Positions 23,901-37,328 are shown, numbered from the stretch's first letter. The stretch is 64,000 bases of DNA from Melanocharis versteri (GCA_013397845.1 VZTG01009287.1:62001-126000); one strand, 5' to 3'. A program made the numbers and translations. The notes: generated by a model from the letters alone, not told the origin.

Positions 23901-26900
23901 TTCAGAATAAACTTGATCACTCAGATTTAGGCATTGCTAATTTGAATAATCTGGATTAAATATTATAAAAGTTGAATCAGTCTAGGGATGTTTTTTCTAA
24001 GTAAACATACAGTTTACCTCTGTCTGTTCAGAGTTCTTGTCTGAGCGTGGGGCTTTCCTGGCACACACTGGTGCAGATGGGAGAGGGCCTGGCTGTGCAG
24101 CCAGTAATGAAATCCTGGAGTTTTGTGGAAGTTTGTGCCAAACAGAGTTGACCTTTACAGTTCAACACAAGTTCCACAGACACCTGCAGAAGACAAAGGA
24201 TACATAGAACTTTCCTTTTCAAGTACTTGCCAAGGCTACTTGATAAAGTAACAGTTGTAATACTGTTACAGTTTAATGATGCCAGAAAGCTGCAAAGAGC
24301 TGTACCATACTGAGGATGCCTGCCATTTCAGCTGGGGAAGATGACATATGGAAGCCTTACTGGAGTTTTTATTTTCCTGTAACAATAAGGATATTGTTGC
24401 CATTTTCCGGCCTCTGCATTGCCCTTGTTGTGAAGGGTTTAATTTTACTTTCAAAACAAACTACAGTGCTAGTAGCACTTGGTAACACCATGTTTTCAAT
24501 CTTTAATTCCTTCCTTTTCTTACCACAGGGCCACAACACACAGTGATTTAGTGCTACGTGCAGTAAAATTGGGGATTCCTTACAAGGTCATTCATAATGC
24601 TTCAATAATGAATGCAGTGGGCTGCTGTGGTTTACAGGTAATATTTTTGTATATGCATATATGTTATTTCACAACTGCTAAGCTTAGAATTGGTGAGCTC
24701 TTCTACTGCTGTGGCAGTGCATGTTGCAATCCCAACTTGGAACATCGGTACCAACTGTACACTTAATGTTAGAATTTTTTAACACTTCCTTTTAGCATGC
24801 TCCATGTCAGCAAAAGCCCCTTTTGATGAGCTCATATGAAGATGAATAGTAACAGTTCTGTTCTCTGCTAACTTCTCTCTGCTAACTTCCCTCTGCCCCA
24901 GGAGCCTTTGGTATTTTAAGTTATTTTACAGATAAAGCCTTGCTCATGTTGGCTTCCTTCTACTACTGATGGTAGTATCAGGTATCAGGTAATACCTCTT
25001 TTATTTATTTTTAAATAAGGTTGTTATCCTGTAGAGAACTATACTGGTCTTGTTATATAAGAGATACATGCACAAGCATGCATATATGTCCAACTCAGAT
25101 CATAACTAATTCCAAAGTCTTGAATATGATGCACTCTTTCTTTAATAAGGTTGATCTGTCTCCACTTTCTGCCCATCTGATGAGGGAGGAGGGATTTGCC
25201 TAGCCAAGAACTAGTAAAACAAATGACAGTTTTTGTGCATCTTGAATGGCTATTGAAGAGGTCTAGTGTTCCCCAAGAAAATACTTTCTTTTACACATGT
25301 CCATTATTACTTTTCTCCATGAAAGATACTATGGCAGTGTATAAATCATAACTAATCAGATATAAATTAGATTAAGCTTTCCCTTCTTGTTTTCATTCAT
25401 CACTTTAACATAGAACCTGCCCTCTCAAGGTTCAGAATGGTCCCTGTATATGGGACCCCCTAAACCAAGTTCCCTCTTTATGAAAACCAAAAGCAAGCAC
25501 AGAAATGTAAATGTACTACAGACAAGTTGGGGGTCTGAACAATAACTTTCCATCACTGAAGGAGGAATTTCTTCCTAGCCGTACATAAAAGAACAGAATT
25601 TATTTTAATTTCAACAAACATCTGGTACCTTCAAATTTCCACTGGAAAACTCCAATACTCCAAACTCCATTCAAATAATAATGCTGGCCAACAGCAGAAA
25701 ATCTGTTGCAATGAGTTTGGGTATTATCTTTGGTTTTGATTAGAAATCTGAGTGCCCTGTCTGACCCGGCTCAAAACCAGTGCAGTGACACCTGTCCTAT
25801 TAGCTAATGCTAAAGGGAATGCAGCACAGCATTCACATTCTTTATAATTCCTCTTGTGAGCACTTTCTTAGTGATACCTGCCTATTGCTGCAAGACTTGG
25901 GCAAAATGTCTTTTAGGAAGGAAATGGGCTTCTTGGTGTCTAAAATCTACATGTACAGCAGACAGATGTCAGCTGTCGCATGACTGCACTTACTGGGGTG
26001 GGTAAAACAAGTGTTGGGGCTGGGGCTCACCCTTCCCCTTTTTGCTTGATGGTGGTGCAAAGTTTGCTTCTGCTGTCAGGCTGTTGACAAGTAGTTTCTA
26101 CTACTTGCTCTCTTTTTTACTGTTCTTTTACACTCATTAGGAAGGAAGATGCAAGGCCCAGAGAGTTTTCTAAGTTTTCTGAAAGTTTGCTTCCCCCACT
26201 ATTCAGCTGGGCATAGGAAGGAGGAGTATAGAGCTTTTAGGTTAATTGAAAAAAAAGACCAGAAACCTAACATGAGTATACTATAAGCAGTCCATAAGGC
26301 TTTTCACCTATGCAGAGTTTTGGAGATTAGATTGCTATTTCCTTATCCCATGCTGAAGGGAGCAGACCATAAAGGAAATGTGATGTTATTCACTCTGGCA
26401 TTAGTCCCCTTTTCCATTCTGGCTTGGGAGGGGCTGCCTTCTCATGAGTCAACATTCTTGTTGTCGTATAAGGCATTTTAGGAAATAGTGATTGTATTAC
26501 CAGGCAGAATATAGCCAGTTGTATGTTTAACTCTTGATTGTTCCTTACTGGCATAAACAGCAAGTGAAGTGTATCTTACAAAAAAGCAGCTTTTGATTAA
26601 CTACAGTTGTGTTGGAAGTTTATAATTTCTTTCAAAAGCCTTTACATTCATGGCTGTCTCCTGCCATCCATTTAATTCTGGAGTTATTGTGTCTCAAATT
26701 GCAAAGTTCCTGTCAAGTATAGGAGGGATTCCTCTTTTGCTTCACCACAGAAAAGGCTTTGCTTTTTTTCTTGTTTTAATCTGATTGTGATACAAACCCT
26801 TTCTCTGTAGAGAAAAACAGGAAACACCTTTATACGCCCTTCAGAGAGCCATGTGCGTAGTAAGCTGTAACTGCTGATTAGGCCGTCAATGAAACGCAGC

Positions 26901-29900
26901 TACAGCGCAGTCTGGTCACAAAAGAACGTCTCTGGTCATCATGGCAATGTTTCTGTGCAGCCAACAACATGCTGGTACTTGTGCAGTTTTCCTGTACAGT
27001 GATTTAGTGAAGTCAGTAGAGCATCAGTGATGGTTTGCTACCTTCATTCCGTAGCTGTAGTTCTTGCCAAATAATAAAAGGGAGTGCATATGTATCTTCA
27101 AATACTTTCTGTCTTGCTTATTTAACAGAATTAGTGAAATTGTTTTGGAAGATTGAAGAAAAGATTGGGGTTTTAATTTTCAAAATTAAACTTCTTGAAC
27201 TTGGAAGCTCTCAGAGGTTGATAACTATACTGGGATAGTATAACTTAGCAAAGTGTTAGTCTGACTGTGCATAAGGCTCTGTGATTTGCTGCGTCGCCCT
27301 CTTTTACATTGTTCTTGCTGTACTCCACTGTGCCAGCCTGTTTTTTTTCCCACGGCTGAAGAAGCTATTTTCACTTAAAAACAAATGAATACGGTTATGG
27401 GAGAGAAGCCAGGAAAAGTGCTCCCATGTCAGTGCCTCTTAGCATGTTCTCTGCAGGTTCACCTCCCTTGTCTGGACTCTGCCACGTGGGTGTGTTTGTC
27501 GCTCTGACTCCTGTTGCAGTGGGGAACAGCCACCAGTGAGGCCAGTCAGGCACTTTGGTATCTGCACATACTGCCAGGGAAGCACAGGCATCACCTGTGC
27601 CCACACTCAGTTTTTCAGAATAGGGCTGACTGCTAAGGCTTTTAGACCTAGAATAAAGAGGCAGGAAACTGAGGATCTCTAATTTGCATATTTCTCCTTG
27701 CTTTCTAGTCTGCATGACATCTGGGTTAGTTTGAGAAGGTCACTGGCCAGAGTGGTGCTCTCAGGACAGAATTCTCTCTGACCCAGCGCTGATAATGTGT
27801 CCTTGAGGTAGAACTTCTGGTGGTCAAACGCATCAGGAAGATTCTGGACCGTGCTGACCTGTGGTGCATGTGAAGGAATGATGCAACTTGAAATGGTTTG
27901 AGATAATGGCATTACGTAAAAAAAGAGGATTGAGAAGTAAGGTGCAAAGCTGGAGGCAAGTCACAGGATGAGATAAAAGACTAAAATGAGATGCTCATTT
28001 TTGAGTGGCGTTGCTCCTTTTGAAAGCATTTGCTTTATATTTTGGTTGGGTAGCTAGGAAAAAAACATGTTACAGCAAAGAGCTGCCTTTCTTTTGAGAT
28101 GTACCCACTTTCCACCTGAATAGCTTCAGAACAAACATCTACATGTGCCCTTATTTCTTTCAGTGACGCATCTTGGGGATTTTTGTTTGCAGTCCAGTTA
28201 ATTCTTGTAAGACAATTACAGTTATAAAATAGAAAATAGCCTTTTTGCTAGCAGCTGATCACTTAAATGCAAAAGCAATGCTTGCTATGATATTTTTGAG
28301 TTTTTACTGAACAGGTGAGTACATTTCCAGTGTCAAGTTGAAAAATTGATAACTAGAAAAGTACTCAACTACTTGAAGATGAGGAAGCTGAAGGATGCTA
28401 TCATTAATTACTATGTTCATAGTCAAATAGAAACCCTGTAGTAGCTGCAGTCCCACCCTCTCTCGGTGCCTTAATCTTCAAAAATACTCTTTGCTCTAAT
28501 AGGAGGGACTTCACACAAAATGACTGACTGTTAAACTCTTTTCCATCACTAGTTGTTTTTTTCAGTTACTACCAGCTTCTGAGCCTTTAAGAAGTTGGCA
28601 TCTGTTTCTCTAAATGTTAAATCTGTGCTAGTCACACTGCTTCATTACTCACAATTGCTGTCCAACTTAGTGCCATTTGTCACCAGCAAACATGACCCAG
28701 AAACATCTATTTAATCAGGTTTGGGTTGTTTTTTTTTTTCTTTTAGATATCTTCATTTCATTTTAGTAACCTAAGTCACCAGGGTAGGAAGGAAACATTG
28801 CTTGATACTGGTGGAAAGAATCTTAGGTTATTGAAGATAAAGTGACATTACCATGGGAGAAGAATCCTCTCCTATTAAAGTTTTCTTTCTCAGTATTTTG
28901 ATAGCTGAATTTCGTTCTGCTTGTGGAGTGTCTATTTCCTAAGCAGATCCAAGAGGCAGCCATAGAAAAATGTGCTTGTCCCTTCAACTGATTTTATGTG
29001 ATTTGTCTCAGCTGCCTTCTGAAGACTGCAATTATGTGGAGTGGGTTTCCCTCAGCCAAATGTGTTTTCTTCACAGTTCCTTTCTCACTGGCATGTACTA
29101 AGGGAACTGGAAGTTTTTGGGACAGCTGATGTGATCCCTTGGCTTGCAGTACAAAACGGAGTCAAAGCCACATATATGTGAATGGTGAAACATTTCAGTT
29201 TCATGTGAAGGTTCTCATGAGAGGTTTTTGAAGTTGCTAAAGGTCTGTGGTACTAAATAAGGTAGTGTAAAGGGCTAGAGCTAGGCTTGTGGTTGTTTCA
29301 TGTGACCAATTCCAAGCAAAAACAAAGATTGAGTGATTCTTGCTACCTCTGTTGACGATCACACTACTTCTTAGGCTTCTATCAAGCAACAATATATAAT
29401 ACAAAGAACAGTAGGAGCCCTTTAATTTGATGTATATAGTCTGGAGGGTTGTTAACAAGTTAGGGAGAATAAAGGGAAAAACCTGACTCCTTAAGTTCCT
29501 TATCTTTGAGGATGAGCATCACATAGCATCATATCAGAACCCCTCTGACAAAGACACAAAGAGTATGTCTTAGCTTTTCTGGGTTTGTTCACTGGGATCT
29601 ATCAGGAAGTAACTTGGGATAATGCAAGGTGCTCTGCAGTCTCCAAATCCATTGAGGAATAGTCTTAGGAGAAGAAGCCTCTAAGTTCCTACCAGTGGGT
29701 TGTGATTAGGCTGTGAAGAGTCTTTATTTGATAATTCACCTGTCCTGTGAGAACTGTCTGCAGCGTAACCTGTGACTAGCTCAACACAGAACGTAGCTCA
29801 GGAGCATTTCAGCCCTACAGGGTTTCGGGTATTTGGTTGTGTATGGCAGCAGGTCTGAAGAGTGCAGTAACTCCTTTTTACCTTCTTCCCCAGACAGTGA

Positions 29901-32900
29901 ACAGTTCTGAAGCTATTTGAAATGTTAGGAAAGGAGGTAGGTTCATAAGTGAAAAATTGCTGTGTCACCATTGAAGCTGATACAGCAATAATTCTGGTAA
30001 AGATCCTGTAAAAATGAATGTCTGTGTTTTGAAATGTTTACTTCTTGGTTTCTCTGCAGCTGTTGGCCAACTGACCTTTAATATTATTTTGCATTTTCTC
30101 TCCTGCTTGCTTCAGTACTTTTTAGAGGGGATGGTGGATCTTCCTTTTTTAATTTCCCTATTTAGTCTCCGCTTGTTCCATCTTTTATGCCCTACATTTT
30201 TGTGGTGATTGACCGCACCACTATTTCAAGTGAGGACAGTGGATCAGGACAGTTTCAGGTATCTGATATCATTCAGACTGGTCTTTAACAAAGTAGCTCA
30301 GCAATTTCATTGGAATTCCACTTGCATGCAGACTTTCCAAGGTGAGATCATGGTACAACACTTTTTCTCTCACAGTTCATTCTGGACTCTCAATTTGCAA
30401 TTAATTCTGCTTATATAAACAAGAAGTAAAATAAGAAATAGCATTAATGGAAGGGTTTAAATACTAGCAGAAAACAAGCACCAAAAGTTGTCATTCTTTC
30501 ATACCATGTGTGTAAATAAAATAGGAAGTTATATATTGTTCTGAGGTGATGTAACTGTGAGTTGAAGAACAGCTTTCTGCAGTATTTTGTGAGGCAGAAA
30601 GCTGTAGCAGCTGGGCATTGCCTCAGAGTAGAGAGTTCTGGCTTCCTTTGTTGACCTGAGCTATTGCATTGCAAAATTTAAGCGCACAAAGTTTTGCTTA
30701 AGCCAGTTACTACTTGGGGGGAGGGTGGGGAGAAAGGGGTATTTCCAAAGACTGAGGTCTTTCAAAATGACCTTTTGAAACTTTTCTGTGAAGTTTTTGA
30801 GCACTGAGGAGAAGGTAAGAAGTTTGGTTGCCAAGCTGAAAACACGAAATGTCTGTCCAACCATTTTAGGGCGCCCCTTTGGCACTTTTGTGCCTGAGCA
30901 GAATGTAGGCACTCTAACAAATCTGCTCATCAGTGCAAGTGTGATGCCTGAGATGTCTGGGCTTGTACAGAAAACACATTGCCCACTCATAAACCCCAGG
31001 TGCTCCATGTAGGGTGCAGCACACAGAAGTTGGCTGTGAGATTTCGTTTGCTGTTGCCTCTCTTTAGAGCTGTGCCGGCCACTGTACAGCCTGATCCTGT
31101 CTCTGCAACTGCACACAGCTCATCATCTTACTAAACTCGTGAACAGTCTCAAAGCATGGCAGTAATCCTTAGTTGTGTTCTAACACTCCTTGGTTAACAA
31201 ACATGTCAGACAGTTCTATTTCAGAGCCAAGCATCGTTCCTGGAATTTTGGGAGCCTCTGCACCCTTTTATGGTTGGTGGAAAGAATGCTTTTTAATTTC
31301 AGTGGGTGTTGTCTTTAGTGGACCTGCTGTCTTCTATAACTCCTGAATCCTTAGGATAGTAGTGGAATTTTTGGCATTTACTGGTCTCTCTGCAGCAAGG
31401 CTTTTCTTAAAAGTCAGATACTTCATGCACGAGCTCAAGAGGTAGAAATTAGAACACAGCAGAGGAAACTTAATTAGGAACAAACTGAATTCTGCATGAG
31501 GTACAGGGAGAGTGCTTAAAGCAGTCATGTGTTCCTTTTTTAATGCAGGCTTGTCCTGGTGAAGAGCAGTTCCTGTGTTTGCTTAAATGCCACATGTCTG
31601 CAGAGATCAAATACTGTATAAGAAATACTGGTTTGTGTCTGTAGAAGTGTTTGCAAGGTAATTGGTTATAAGTAGTCAAGCACAATAGAGGTATCCACTT
31701 ACTACTTCAGTTCCTCAGCATTCAGATTGCTGGTGTACCAGGGACTTTCCAAAGCAGTATTCCTCCCTCTGTAATTTAAAGTAAAAATATGTGTGCATTA
31801 ATGCTAGGAAATCTGTTCTTCACAAGTTTAGTTAGTAGAGGGGTATAAACTGCAAAAGCATTTATTTCTAGGAGGCTAATAAAATATGTCCTACTCTATC
31901 TAATTGGTGTAGAAACTACTTCTGTACTTTCCAGGTGTTGAGAAAACAGGTGTATTTTTTTGAGACTGTAAGTACAGTTTTCTGTGATATCAATACTTCA
32001 TGAAGGTGTTCTGAAGGTATTTCTACTGAATAGACAGGCAATTTCCAACAAAAATGTTTTATTCTTTTGACATCCAGGCTTCAGTATTAATGCAAAGCCC
32101 AGTAAACAAAGGACAGATTAGTGAATCTGTCTGGCAAGGCTTGTACAAAAAACGATAACTTGCTTGACTTCTTGTTGGCAAAGAGGATGGAGAATCTTTG
32201 TAATGAATAATGGAAAAGACAATGATAACAATTGGAACAAGCACTGTAGGGTATAAAGTTGAATGTCCAACTCATTCTCAACATGTGGCAGAGTGGTTTA
32301 GGAGTTCTGATTCCCAACAAAATACCTCTCAGAGAGTAACATTTTTCCCATTTCTGGACATCCTTCTCTGTCCTAAAGGGCAGAGGTGGAAGTTTTTCTT
32401 CCTTGGGTTATCAAAATGCCAAAGAGACAAGGTAAGATTTAAGGTTAATTGAGGCCTTTTTTGGTCTTGAACAAGGACTGCTGCTTTTGGGAAGTGGCTG
32501 CAGTGGTTTCAGGTGCTGATGGGAAGCACTTAGGTTGGTACCAGACATTGCAGCACTTGAGGAAGACTGCAGGAATACTACCAGGGAGATTAAAAGTATC
32601 TGGCTGCCAGATGCTCTAATAGTGATGGGGAGAAAGAGAAACTTCTTGTACTAATAGCTTTTCTACAGATTTGGTACAAAATGGGAAAGAGTTCTAGGCA
32701 GCCCCATGAAAAATAGGCAAAGCATAGTTTGATTTTTTTTTTTTTCATTTTCTAGAACACAGCCTTGAAATAGCTAACAAGTTACATCAGGAGCAACTTA
32801 CTTGGTTCAACCTGTATTTATTTTACTGGAAGAACCTTTAGATTGTGCAATGTACACAGTGTGTTCTTGTCCTTGTGCTAGAATGAAAATCTTAAAAGAG

Positions 32901-35900
32901 GAAATGTTTTTAGTTATATTCCAGGAATCTTTCAATAAATTTTATCAGCGTGAATGGTTAAAATTTGAGCTTTTGGTCCCTTGAAAACAAACATGTTTCT
33001 GCTTTGATTCAAGTTCTGCTCTACCAGCATAAAGGAGTTAAAACCACAGCCTAATGCCACAGTAACGTAAGTATGTATAGGGGAATCCCCACATGGCACA
33101 GGGCTGCCAGAGCTGCTTCTACACAGGGTCCTCTGCCAAAGCACACAGACTGCCTTTGTGTCCTGTTGTGGGCTTGGAAAAGCAGTCTTTCCGTTCAGGA
33201 GTACAGAGCACGTGGAAGGGTAGTCCATGTAGCTCTTGTTTTCTGGTGGGCTTGAGCAGACAGAATATTGGCAAGCTGTAAAATCTGTCTGGGGTGGCCC
33301 CATGCCAGAGCTGAATAGACCAAAACTGATGCATGGTTTTCCCCTGTTTCAGGGCAAAAGCTACTTCCAAGCCAAATACTGCCTTAAGTTACATATGACT
33401 TTCACTTTTGCATCACCAGAGATGATTGGCAAGAATATTGCTTCACATGTCTTCACCAAGATGAGGGACTTACAGTAATGAATGTTTTAAGACTCAGAAT
33501 AGAGTCAGTGAGTATGGTTGACATAGAATCTGCTGGCAATGTTCTGCTAGCAATATTCTTCATGTTGTACCTCTCTGCTTCCTGCACAATCTGTCTTCAG
33601 ATCTTCATATCCACTGTCTCCTTAGACTGTAACTTCTTTTGCCTGCTAGAGCTTCCATCTGCAGCAAAAAGCCATTTTAATATAAACACTACGGTATCAG
33701 TAGAATCAAAACATTGAATTATGGCATTATTCAAAGCTGTCTAACATTAACCAAAGTAAGTGATAACAAACTCTTAACCAAAGTAAGAAATAATAATAAT
33801 TTTGGCGCTAATCTTACAGTTTTTGCCTTTAAGGGGACTTCAGAATTCAGTAACAATAGAAAGTATATTGAAAGTTACTTACTATGCGTTAGAAAGGTGA
33901 ATGCAGTGATAGGTAAAAACTTCACAGGTAGTTCACGACTTGGTCTTCAACATTATTGCATGCTCTTATTTTTTCTTATTGCACGTGTTTGTTACTGCAT
34001 TTGCTCTGTTTTACAGTTGTACAATTTTGGAGAGACTGTTTCCATAGTGTTCTGGACAGATACATGGAAGCCAGAAAGCTTCTTTGACAAGATTGAGAAG
34101 AACAGGCAGAATGGAATGCACACCCTGTGCTTACTCGGTGAGCAGCAGCCACTCTCCTGCATTTTATTCTATGTATTGAGTGTTTACCCAACTGAATAGA
34201 TTACCAGATAAGCAAATATGACATGAAAAATGTTAGTGCTGATAAACTTTTAAATTCAAAGTGACTTCATGGACATAGAAGCAATTTGGTAAACTGGGTA
34301 CTTACAATCTTGGCATTTTGCATTTTAAACCCCTTTCATCTGAGTCACTTTGGTTTAGAAGTTGATTATGTAACAAGGAATACTTATTCAAGGTTAAAAA
34401 TGTATCCAGCTTTCAGTCCGATAATCTGGGGGGGTGGGGGCATTTGAGTTTAGGTAATGCTTGAATTCCTCTTGGAGAGATTATGGTCAATTTGTTTAAT
34501 AAAATTGCAGCTGTGCAGAGTCTTACCTACCTGAAACTATTTCAGTTTTGCCCAAATCCTTTTTTTTTTCCCATAACAGAAGCTTGTTCTAAATTTTGAT
34601 TGGGACAGTAAGTGCTAACGAAAGTCAGGTTCCTGCATGGCAATGATGTAATCACTGTCGAGCAGTCAGACTGTCTCACCTTTTGTGACATAATGTACTC
34701 ATAATTCAAGAATAGTCTCAATACACTGATGTGCTCAAATGTGCTGGTATTTAACTATCTTATGGTAAATATGCCTATCTGTATATTTGCCAGGATTTTT
34801 ATTTGGCTGTGTTGCTCTGAAATCTGTGAAATTTGCCCTATCATTGGGCAAAATCACATGCATAAAGTCACAGGATTTTGAGATTAACTAACACATGAAA
34901 TAGTACAATGTGATCCATATGCCTTTTTCCTGTAATAGCTAAAATGTTGTTACAGCTTTACCTATATAGAAAAGTAAGTGGGAAACTTGAAGGGAACCTG
35001 TGTTTTAATGTGTTTTGTTCTACAGATATTAAAGTGAAGGAGCAGTCTCTGGAGAATCTCATTAAGTGAGTCACCATTTTGAAAATACATAGAAACACAC
35101 AGTGCACTTACAAAGGTTTTTTTTGTACAAGGAACAAAGGTTCTTTGCCCATAGTCTAATAGTGAACTTACCTGCCTTCTCCTCTTGTGCTTCTCAGTGG
35201 CCACTGTCTTTTGTTTCTTACAATGAGTGAAACTCTTTCGTTTGCTGCAGTAGGGCCTGGCTTTACTTACAGTATGGAGTTGCAGCAGAACATGATCTTT
35301 TTTGTAACTGTTCCTGTGAGGAGCACTAAGTCAGAATGGGGTAGGCTTTCCTCTTGGTGAATGAAGTGTCATTTCTCTACTGTTCTGCCACCTCCTGAAA
35401 CAGATTAATATCTGAAACAGTGTTCTAAATTTATTCTTCTGTACACTCGCTGGAACAGTGCAAAGTACAGAATACATAACACACTTCTTAAAGAGTTAAA
35501 TAAGCAATATACAGAAAATGCTCTTATGCTTGTTTAACTGTATTCAAAAAGCTTTTGCCACATCTTAGTCATCTCTGCAATCTGTATGTTTTGACAGTGG
35601 TGAATATAAATGGCTCCTTTATACACATGCTGTAACTGGTCTAAATTAACATTTGTGAAGTCTCACAGTATCATTGAGGTTTGTTTATTCTGGAGTTTCA
35701 AAATAAAATCAGTTTGACTGAATCCACAGTTGGCAAAGAAAGCAGCATTTCATTTAAGAATATATTTCTAGTCTGTAATCATCTGTCTACAGGGCATTTA
35801 ACAGAAAAACAGTTGTATGCCCTTGAATTTAAGTCTAATGCATCCTTCAAGAGTAGCTGCAAAACCTGCATATTGCTTCTAGCAGCTGAATTTGCTTTTA

Positions 35901-37323
35901 GGATCTAAATGGTCTGGCAGCTGGAGCCCAGCTGTTTTACAGGTGTGGTGAGAGCACAACAGATTTCTGTATTCTTTAGCAATTCCACTCTTGTCTGAAA
36001 GGCCCAGCCTGAGAGCCTGGGCCTGTTTAAGTTCAACCTGCTGGTCTCAAGGTCTCTTGAAATAAGCTGTAAGATTGCTGGGGGTAACAAAATGGGTTGT
36101 ATGTGAAATTTCTCTGCTTTTCCTTCCCTGCAGAGGAAGAAAGATTTATGAGCCACCACGCTACATGAGTGTGAATCAAGCTGCAGAACAGCTTCTTGCC
36201 ATTATTCAAAACAGAAGGCTCCAAGGAGAAAAACCAGGTATGACTGCACTGCTTCTGTCTGCTACCATCCCTCTCCAGTCACACCTACTGATGAGCCTCT
36301 GAATTCCACTCCCTTCCTCTGACTTAGAATTCTGCTCTGCAGTGGATTTGGGCTGCCTTAAATCGTAGTCACAAGATAGATTTGGCCAAGCTTGAGCACA
36401 GCACAGTTCAGTGAGCATTGATGAAGGTGCGCTGGTGGCTCCTGGAGTCACAGCCTCAGTCTGGAAACCCTGGACTGTTCCTATCCATGTGGACTGTGAG
36501 CTCTTTGAGCTCTTTGAGCAGGAGGCAGAAGGATTCTGAGCATTTTAAATCAGTCAACCTTCAAAAAAATCTCTGCTATATTTTACTTAGACTGGTCACA
36601 CTCTGCTCTACATAAACACCAGGAGGAATCCAGGTTAACCCAAAGATGCAGAACTGTGATTTTCACCTTGAATTCTTAACACTAGTCAAGAGCAAACTGT
36701 GAAACATTTATTGAGACCAAGGGTAAAATCACAGCAGCTAATAAAGATGATGCAGTTTTGTCACAGAAATTTTTTCTAACAGAAATTCATCTAGGTCTAC
36801 TCCTTATTTAAAAAGTTCATTCCTTCAATACTGTTAAAATGAAAATCCCTTCATTTTATCCTTCACATAGAATGAAGCAGCAGTTTCCTCAAAGTGAACA
36901 CAATTCCTGAATGAATTCTTCCTTATCAGCATCCTTAAGCTTTATTTTCTTTGAAGAGCAAGCTTCTTTCTAGGCCACTCCAATAATTTAATAATTGGAG
37001 GTTTAAAAAGGCAGTTAAGGTTTAAACATTTTGAGTACTTTTTCCCTTATGGTTAGACCATTAGTCAATAAATTAAACATTTAATCTTCTTTTTTACAGA
37101 AGTTACTGAAAACACAATTTGTGTTGGCCTTGCTCGTGTGGGTGCTCCAGATGAGAAGATTGCTTCAGGCACACTACAGCAGATGTCCACTGTGGAATTG
37201 GGTACTCCACTACATTCCTTAATTGTTACAAGCACTATGCATCCTCTGGAATTGGAAATGCTTAAACTTTTCTCTGTAGATAGTTCCACTTTTGAAAATA
37301 ATGCATGTCAAAGGACTACTTAA
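17821..37323 (+). CDS. DPH5: DPH5, diphthine methyl ester synthase (complete, 7 coding exons)
   Basis: Exons are 17821-17955, 21113-21237, 24529-24637, 34017-34137, 35026-35065, 36134-36237 and 37100-37323. The spliced frame is 858 nt, 285 residues plus TAA, matching the usual vertebrate length. DPH5 uses S-adenosylmethionine to methylate the modified histidine of elongation factor 2 in the second step of diphthamide synthesis, in the cytosol. Visible landmarks are the N-terminal GLGLGDAKDITVKGLE, then FLVVGDPFGATTHSDL, IHNASIMNAVGCCGLQ, VSIVFWTDTW, the KGRKIYEPPRYMSVNQAA segment and CVGLARVG. All introns are GT-AG and phases agree at every junction. The ATG at 17821 is preferred because MLYLVGLGLGD matches the family N-terminus. 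It is head to head with the AKR gene and tail to tail with SLC30A7. Confidence 0.97.
17956..21112 (+). other. DPH5: DPH5 intron 1
   Basis: A 3.2 kb intron. The first 100 bases are still CpG island. An in-frame stop with an overlapping AATAAA lies at 18134-18139. Apart from a short inverted repeat near 20800 (TACCTGG ... CCAGGTA), I see nothing recognisable. Confidence 0.8.
18134..18139 (+). terminator. DPH5: Possible intronic poly(A) signal overlapping an in-frame stop
   Basis: Reading through the exon 1 donor keeps the DPH5 frame open for 60 codons to TAA at 18136-18138, and the AATAAA hexamer spans that stop. If used, it would give a 105-residue product with the DPH5 N-terminus and an unrelated tail. 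AATAAA arises often by chance, so this is only a candidate. Confidence 0.3.
21113..21237 (+). CDS. DPH5: DPH5 coding exon 2
   Basis: From EEFYGKELILADREMVEQEA to FLVVGDPFG (glycine codon split). The acceptor is TTTCTAG and the donor GTAAG; phase 2 end. GDPF is a SAM-binding loop of the family. Confidence 0.96.
21238..24528 (+). other. DPH5: DPH5 intron 2
   Basis: A 3.3 kb intron with GTAAG and ACAG boundaries. It holds no exon or repeat that I recognise. Scattered open frames, including one of 118 codons on the minus strand at 22851-23207, show no family features. Confidence 0.8.
24529..24637 (+). CDS. DPH5: DPH5 coding exon 3
   Basis: Begins with the last base of a glycine codon, then ATTHSDLVLRA, and ends NAVGCCGLQ at a GTAAT donor; phase 0. 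HNASIMNAVG is a highly conserved diphthine-synthase signature. Confidence 0.96.
24638..34016 (+). other. DPH5: DPH5 intron 3 (9.4 kb)
   Basis: The longest DPH5 intron. A short perfect hairpin (GGTCCC ... GGGACC) lies near 25438-25457. Two regions, 30661-31116 and 32930-33370, are open in several frames on both strands and somewhat richer in GC, but their translations match nothing I know. No recognisable mobile element. Confidence 0.75.
34017..34137 (+). CDS. DPH5: DPH5 coding exon 4
   Basis: From LYNFGETVSIVFWTD to NGMHTLCLL; phase 1 end, completing an aspartate codon with exon 5. The acceptor is TTTTACAG and the donor GTGAG. Confidence 0.96.
34138..35025 (+). other. DPH5: DPH5 intron 4
   Basis: An 888-bp intron with GTGAG and ACAG boundaries; contains only a G-rich run near 34430 and a T-rich run near 34560. 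Nothing else seen. Confidence 0.8.
35026..35065 (+). CDS. DPH5: DPH5 coding exon 5 (40-nt microexon)
   Basis: Encodes DIKVKEQSLENLI plus two bases of lysine. The acceptor is TTCTACAG and the donor GTGAGT. Skipping this exon would shift the frame. Confidence 0.93.
35066..36133 (+). other. DPH5: DPH5 intron 5
   Basis: A 1.07 kb intron with GTGAGT and GCAG boundaries. No recognisable element. Confidence 0.8.
36134..36237 (+). CDS. DPH5: DPH5 coding exon 6
   Basis: Completes the lysine codon, then GRKIYEPPRYMSVNQAAEQL and a basic stretch ending GEKP; phase 1 end. The acceptor is CCCTGCAG and the donor GTATG. Confidence 0.95.
36238..37099 (+). other. DPH5: DPH5 intron 6
   Basis: An 862-bp intron. 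It includes a 9-bp unit (GAGCTCTTT) repeated about 2.4 times at 36498-36519. Nothing else recognised. Confidence 0.8.
37100..37323 (+). CDS. DPH5: DPH5 coding exon 7 and stop
   Basis: Starts after TTTTTACAG, encodes EVTENTICVGLARVG and LGTPLHSLIVTST, and ends with a poorly conserved serine/asparagine-rich tail before TAA at 37321-37323. The C-terminal tail differs freely among vertebrates. Confidence 0.95.
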
Positions 37324-37328
37324 ATAAA
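37323..37328 (+). terminator. DPH5: DPH5 poly(A) signal overlapping the stop codon
   Basis: The stop and signal share one base in TAAATAAA: TAA at 37321-37323, AATAAA at 37323-37328. Cleavage 10-30 bases downstream would leave a 3' UTR of only some 15-35 nt. A canonical hexamer this close to the stop of a conserved gene makes use plausible, but a more distal signal could also serve. Confidence 0.55.

Noticed and set aside
33714..34199. A 161-codon plus-strand frame.
   Set aside because: Only 34017-34137 is coding (DPH5 exon 4). The upstream and downstream parts are intron that happens to stay open through the splice sites.
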